Below, piece after piece: positions 6,401 through 11,000 of a stretch of 11,000 bases of DNA. Numbering within the stretch: the first letter of the stretch is position 1; the number at the start of each line of letters is the position of its first letter. The stretch spans positions 109,001-120,000 of the forward strand of contig MCFG01000041.1 in the NCBI GenBank assembly GCA_002104895.1, written 5' to 3'. The translations under genes were made by a program, and so were the position numbers. The notes under the pieces are model-generated. The model saw only the letters and a program-made list of their open reading frames with translations. It searched no databases and had not been told where the DNA came from. This DNA is from Anaeromyces robustus (Eukaryota > Neocallimastigomycota > Neocallimastigomycetes > Neocallimastigales > Neocallimastigaceae).

Positions 6401-9400
6401 ATGAATTTACCACCAGTTGTTATCGATAATGGTACTGGGTAAGTCTATTGAGTTAATCAAAATTTTTTAAATATAAAATTATAAATGTAATCATTTAACG
6501 TAATATTAAGAAAGAATTTTTAATAATAAATATATAAAAATTAATAAACACATTGATATTCGTTTTTATATATACTGTCAATGTTTATTATTATCTTTAT
6601 ATATAAAGACTTTTTTTTTTAATATTGAAATATTTATATTAAATATAAGTGAATAATAAAAAATAAAATTTATTATTGATTCCAAAGTAGTTATAAAATT
6701 GTTACCTTTTTTTTTTATTTTCATTTTAATATACTATTTTTTTTATATTTTATTTTCTTTTATTACATATATATGTATAAATGTTAATTGTTTAGTATAT
6801 TTAATAGTGAATAAATATAAATATCCTTTAAATATATTGAAAATAAAAAGATTTGTTTATACAAAGTTTTTTTGTTTATTGTAAATTTAAAAATGGGTAT
6901 ATATTATATATAAAAATAAATAATCAATATTTTCTTTTAAGAAAAGCAAGACAATACAAATAATAATAAAAAAAGAATAGACGAAATTAAATATTTATAT
7001 ATATATAATATATATTATAAATAAAAGACCAATTTTTTAAAAATATATAATATTTCAAATTAAAAAATTTAATTATTGATGTATGATCCCTTGATATTAA
7101 TATATATTATATATTATAAATTAATGAATTAAATTTAAATAAAATCAACAAATAATGTCAATTAAAATAAATATAAAATTTTTTTATTAATATTTTTACA
7201 TTATATTTATTAATTAATATATTTTAAGTATCAGTTTTAAAAATAATAATTATATTATTATAAAATTTTATATATATATAATTATTACTTTTAATATAAA
7301 TAATATTAAGTAATAATATGATGGAATAATTTTAATAACAATAATAAACAAAAATAAAAAAAACAAAAATTTAGCGTTTATGAAGAAATAAAATGTTATT
7401 AATATAAAACTCTTTATATTATTATTAAAAATTCAAAAGAATAAATTTTTTTATAAAAATTAATATAATATTTATATTTTCATATTAAATTAATATTTTA
7501 CTTATAATTTTTATACTTATTATGTATGTTTTTAATTTAATGTATAATAAATTTTGAAAAAAATAAAATAAAATAAAATAAAATAAAATAAAATAATTTT
7601 ATTATTATTTAGATATACCAAGATGGGTTTTGCTGGTTTAAAAAACCACCCACAATTTGTTATCCCAACTGTTATTGGTACTCGTGAAGGAAATGCTGAT
7701 CGTGGAAATAATCTTGCTTCAAAGAGAGGTATAGAAGATTTAAATTTCTATATTGGTGATGAAGCTATTGCCAACAGTAAGACTTATTCATTAAATTATC
7801 CAATTAGACATGGTCAAGTAGAAAACTGGGATTTAATGGAAAAGTTCTATCAAGCTTCTATTTTCCAATATCTTAAATGTGAACCAGAAGATCATTTATT
7901 CTTATTGGTATATTTTTTATTATTTATTTTTTTTTATATTTTTATTTTATTATTATTATTATTTATTTTATATTAATTTTTTTAAAATATATATTTCAAA
8001 TAAAGAAAAAAATATTTATTTTTTTTAATTAGTGTTATTTTATTATATGGAATTTTTTTTTATAAAATATTAGTATAATATTTATTAGTATAACTATTAT
8101 AAAAGAAAATTTAAAATAATTTATTAATTCATAGAATTATACAATAAAATACCTAATATAAGATTTATACTAATAATTAATTTAATTTTTTTTTTCATTT
8201 TTAATAATTTATTTATATTTTATTTTATCATAAATCTTTTATAAAAATGTAAAGACTGAACCACCACTTAATCAACCAGAAAACAGAGAATATTTAGCCG
8301 AAATTATGTTTGAATCTTTTGGTGTTAAGGGTATGTACATTGCTGTTCAAGCTATGTTAGCTTTAGCTGCTAGTTGGAAGAAGAGTGAAAGAAGTAACTG
8401 GACTTTAACTGGTACTGTTATTGATAGTGGTGATGGTGTTACTCACGTTATTCCATTGGTAATTATATATATATTTTATATATATATATTTTATATATAT
8501 ATATTTTTTATCAATTATTTTTTTAATAAATAATAATAATAGGAAATCATATATATATATATTTATAAAATAATAATTATTTATTTGTTATTAATCATTA
8601 TATATATAATGATAATATTTATATAATATATTTAATAATCAAAAAAATTTTTTTTATTGAAAAGGCTGAAGGTTATGTTATTGGTTCATCTATTAAACAT
8701 ATTCCAATTGCTGGTCGTGATATTACTTATTTTGTTCAACAATTATTAAGAGAACGTGAAAACAGTATTCCACCAGAAGAATCTATGGAAGTTGCTAAGA
8801 GAATTAAGGAAATGTACAGTTATACTTGTAATGATATTGTTAAAGAATTTAAAAAGTATGATGCTGAACCATCTAAATGGTTTAAGGAATACATTGGTCA
8901 ACACTCTGTAACTAAAAAGGTAATAAATATGTAAAATATATATATTATTAATGGATTAACATAAATAATATGAATCAATCAATCAATCAATAAATAAATA
9001 AAATTAACAAAATACATATATATATGTATTTTGTTAATTTTTATAATTTTTATAACATATATGTATATTTTAATTTTAATTAATTATAAAATAATATTAT
9101 TAAAAATATTTTTAAAATTAAAATAAAAATTTATATATTATATATATGTATATTTTATGTATATTTTATTAATCTATTTATTATTGTTTTTATTTTCATC
9201 TTTAATTATATATAAATTATTTTTTTTTTTTACTAAAAGGAATACAAAGTTGATGTTGGTTATGAAAGATTCTTAGGTCCAGAAATTTTCTTCAATCCAG
9301 AAATTTCAAATTCTGATTTCACTACTCCAATTTCAACTGTTGTTGATGATGTCATTCAAAGTTGTCCAATTGATACCAGAAGAGGTCTTTATAGGGTAAT

Positions 9401-10271
9401 TATTTTAATATTTATATGTTTTAATTTTATTTTATATATATATTTTTAATTATATATATCTATAATTTTATTTTTATATAAATATAAATATTAAATATAT
9501 AAATATTTAATTTCTTTATTTCATATTAATAATTATTTCAATATTAAAATTAAAATGCCTTTTTTTTTTTTTATTATATTTAAAAAAAAAAAATTAAATA
9601 TAATTATTATTAAAAAATCAACAATATATTTTTTTAAATGAATTTGTTAATATAATAGAACATTGTTTTATCTGGTGGTTCAACTATGTTCAAAGATTTC
9701 GGAAAGAGATTACAACGTGATATTAAGAGAGTTGTTGATGCTCGTATTCAACGTTCCATTGAATTAACTAAAAAGGTTCTTAAGACTGATGCTGATATTC
9801 AATCCAACGCTATTGAAGTTAATGTTATTAGTCACAAGAGACAAAGATATGCCGTTTGGTATGGTGGTAACATTTTATCTACTACCGTAAGTTTTTTATT
9901 TATTTATTTATTTTTTTTTTTTTATTTTTATATTTATTTATTAATTATATAAATTATAAAATAATAATATATTATTAAATCAATAATTAAATTAATCTAA
10001 AATAAAAATATCATTATTAATTTTTTTTTATTTTTCATTATTGTTTTTTATTTATTTAATAATTTTTTTTAATATATATAATATAATATATATATATATA
10101 AATTTATGATAAAAAAAAATAATAATATCAAAAATCAAAAAAAAAAAAAAAAAAATTATATATTTGAATTAACAGGAAGCTTTCCCAAAACACTGTCACA
10201 CTAAAGCTGAATATGATGAAATTGGTCCAAGTATTTGTAGATACAATAAGGTCTTTGGTTCAGTCTTATAG
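6401..10271 (+). CDS. ARP3: Actin-related protein 3 (ARP3), Arp2/3 complex subunit, seven exons
   Basis: Exons 6401-6438, 7613-7907, 8255-8458, 8665-8919, 9240-9395, 9659-9886 and 10176-10271 (TAG 10269-10271) join in frame to 423 residues (human 418). ARP3 and ARP2 are the actin-like subunits that seed new branched actin filaments from the Arp2/3 complex, in cortical patches and endocytosis. The actin-fold ATP-site motifs are intact: [13 protein letters not shown] at residues 9-21, [16 protein letters not shown] at 164-179 and [10 protein letters not shown] at 318-327. ARP3 hallmarks are [65 protein letters not shown] and the tail [17 protein letters not shown]. The start is fixed by an in-frame stop 12 nt upstream, and the context CAAGATG is good. 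Intron 1 is phase 2 and the other five are phase 0. Exon codons are A/T-ending but less extreme than the introns. No defect is seen. Confidence 0.97.
6439..7612 (+). other. ARP3 intron 1 (1174 bp, phase 2)
   Basis: The donor GTAAGT directly follows GG of codon 13, and the acceptor ATTATTTAG ends at 7612. It is about 3.4-5.7 times longer than the other five ARP3 introns and sits after only 38 coding bases. The interior is nearly pure A/T and holds a pentamer array (listed) and a meaningless 61-codon frame at 6699-6884. I see no nested gene. Confidence 0.92.
7561..7595. repeat. Pentanucleotide repeat (AAATA), 7 copies
   Basis: Seven perfect AAATA units end 17 bases before the intron 1 acceptor of ARP3. 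They occupy the place where a pyrimidine tract would be expected; only a short T-rich stretch remains between the array and the AG. Confidence 0.9.
7908..8254 (+). other. ARP3 intron 2 (347 bp, phase 0)
   Basis: The donor GTATAT follows the codons for HLFLL, and the acceptor ATGTAAAG ends at 8254, giving HLFLL-TEPPLNQ as in all ARP3 proteins. A TACTAAT branch-like sequence lies near 8168-8174. Confidence 0.92.
8459..8664 (+). other. ARP3 intron 3 (206 bp, phase 0)
   Basis: The donor GTAATT follows THVIPL, and the acceptor ATTGAAAAG ends at 8664, giving [11 protein letters not shown]. It begins with a 15-bp tandem repeat. Confidence 0.92.
8464..8508. repeat. 15-bp tandem repeat, three copies
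   Basis: TATATATATATTTTA is repeated three times starting at 8464, 8479 and 8494 (the last base differs in the third copy), immediately inside the donor of ARP3 intron 3. Confidence 0.85.
8973..9003. repeat. Tetranucleotide repeat (AATC)4 then (AATA)n
   Basis: Four AATC units at 8973-8988 pass directly into AATA units up to the left edge of the 42-bp palindrome. It is a slippage-type array within ARP3 intron 4. Confidence 0.85.
9000..9041. repeat. Perfect 42-bp palindrome (21-bp arms, no spacer)
   Basis: The left arm 9000-9020 begins AAAATTAACAAAATACAT. The right arm 9021-9041 is its exact reverse complement, ending ATGTATTTTGTTAATTTT. The match stops at 8999/9042. The arms include C/G positions (TTAAC, TACAT), so it is not merely alternating AT. 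It could form a hairpin in the ARP3 pre-mRNA or a cruciform in DNA. Confidence 0.93.
9396..9658 (+). other. ARP3 intron 5 (263 bp, phase 0)
   Basis: The donor GTAATT follows GLYR, and the acceptor TATAATAG ends at 9658, giving [14 protein letters not shown], the conserved adenosine-binding segment. Confidence 0.92.
9887..10175 (+). other. ARP3 intron 6 (289 bp, phase 0)
   Basis: The donor GTAAGT follows LSTT, and the acceptor ATTAACAG ends at 10175, giving [26 protein letters not shown] run of 19 A lies at 10137-10155, close to the acceptor. Confidence 0.92.
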
Positions 10272-10832
10272 ATTAATTTTAATATTTTGAATTTTTAAAA
10301 AAAGAAGAAAAAAAAAAAAAATTTTTTTTTAAGCAAATAATATTGATAAAAGAAAAAAAAAAAAAAAAAAAAAAAAAAATCAAAATAAAACAAAACAAAT
10401 AAGAAAGTTTATATATGATATTAATATTTTTTTTTTTCAAATTAATGAAAGTTCATTTGTAAACTAAATAATTAAGAATTAAAAAAAAAATAATTCAAAA
10501 GAGAAAAAAAAATAATAATTAAAGAATAAGCCTTTTTACAAAAAGTAAAAAAAAAAAAAATAAAAAAAGAACATAAGATTTTAATAATAATAATAATAAT
10601 AAAAATGAAAGATATTAATAAAAAAAAAAAAGCATTAATAATAAAAAAAAAAAAAAAAAAACGTAATATATAATAAATAAAAATTAATATAAATCTAAAA
10701 AAAAAAAATATTAATAATTAAAAAATATAATGTATTATAAAAGAAAAAAAAATAATTTTTTTTTTTTTTTTGAATTAAAAACATATTATTATAAAATAAA
10801 AATTTAAAAAAAAATATAATAATAATAATCAA

Positions 10833-10871
<39 letters not shown>

Positions 10872-11000
10872 AAAAAAAAAAAATAATTATAATTAAAAAA
10901 AAAAATTGAAAGATTAAATAATATATATATATAAATAAAACTGAATAATATATATATATTATTTTATATTTATATGTTTAGTTAATATTATAATATATGT
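10272..11000. other. ARP3 3' flank, no gene seen
   Basis: Long A-biased runs follow the stop codon, including 27 consecutive A at 10353-10379. AATAAA hexamers occur (for example near 10384) but are too common here to assign a poly(A) site. A-rich sequence on the transcribed side continues for about 600 bp. No reading frame or RNA gene is recognisable before the window ends. Confidence 0.6.
10831..10873. repeat. Tetranucleotide repeat (AATA), about 10 copies
   Basis: An uninterrupted AATA period runs from 10831 to about 10873 and then passes into a poly-A run. It is a microsatellite in the ARP3 downstream flank. Confidence 0.9.

Larger units (their letters stand above)
8920..9239 (+). other. 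ARP3 intron 4 (320 bp, phase 0)
   Basis: The donor GTAATA follows TKK, and the acceptor TTTACTAAAAG ends at 9239, giving [14 protein letters not shown]. It contains an AATC/AATA microsatellite abutting a perfect 42-bp palindrome. Confidence 0.92.

Noticed and set aside
6699-6884. 61-codon open frame inside ARP3 intron 1
   Set aside because: Hydrophobic, A/T-driven composition and no recognisable motif; it lies within a well-supported intron.
7908-7976. Coding continuation after HLFLL in ARP3 (also after exons 3 and 6)
   Set aside because: Read-through yields runs of F/I/L/Y only. Conserved ARP3 sequence resumes after consensus acceptors downstream.
1-11000. tRNA or rRNA genes, CRISPR arrays, transposases, viral or toxin genes
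   Set aside because: No cloverleaf, regular spacer-repeat array or recognisable mobile-element protein was visible on either strand. The repeats present are simple tandem or inverted repeats.

Overview
The window is nuclear DNA of an extremely A+T-rich eukaryote. The non-coding DNA is almost only A and T, the genes carry spliceosomal introns (GT...AG), and there are no bacterial operon signals. The best fit is an anaerobic gut fungus (Neocallimastigomycota, the Neocallimastix/Piromyces/Anaeromyces group). The ribosomal and actin-related proteins are opisthokont-like, the base composition matches that phylum, and the window holds a gene for a cilium/flagellum assembly protein (CFAP300), as expected of a fungus with swimming zoospores. 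Dictyostelium has similar base composition but lacks motile cilia, so it fits less well. The assignment to phylum is inference from composition and gene content.

Layout. (1) 41-638, + strand: last two visible exons of CFAP300; the start lies off the left edge. (2) 846-1199, - strand: complete, intron-free coding sequence for 40S ribosomal protein S20 (uS10), convergent with CFAP300. A G+C-richer block about 225 bp upstream (1424-1443) may be a promoter element or a small non-coding first exon. (3) 1444-2794: gene-poor, with simple repeats, a 24-bp direct repeat and a 14-bp-stem hairpin. (4) 2795-4209, - strand: a complete four-exon gene, reassembled here, for a 346-residue single-pass membrane protein of the DUF218/YdcF-like family. 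(5) 4210-6400: about 2.2 kb without a supportable gene between two divergent genes, holding a tandem array with 22- and 32-bp units. (6) 6401-10271, + strand: complete seven-exon gene for actin-related protein 3 (ARP3, 423 residues), with a 1.17-kb first intron and a perfect 42-bp palindrome in intron 4. (7) 10272-11000: homopolymer- and microsatellite-rich 3' flank with no gene.

The four genes are not a pathway or cluster. They are a flagellar assembly factor, a ribosomal protein, a protein of unknown function and an actin-nucleation subunit, in ordinary eukaryotic gene order. I see no sign of a new multi-gene system. The points worth a second look are the conserved but uncharacterised DUF218 gene, the candidate 5'-UTR exon or promoter of RPS20, and the structured repeats.
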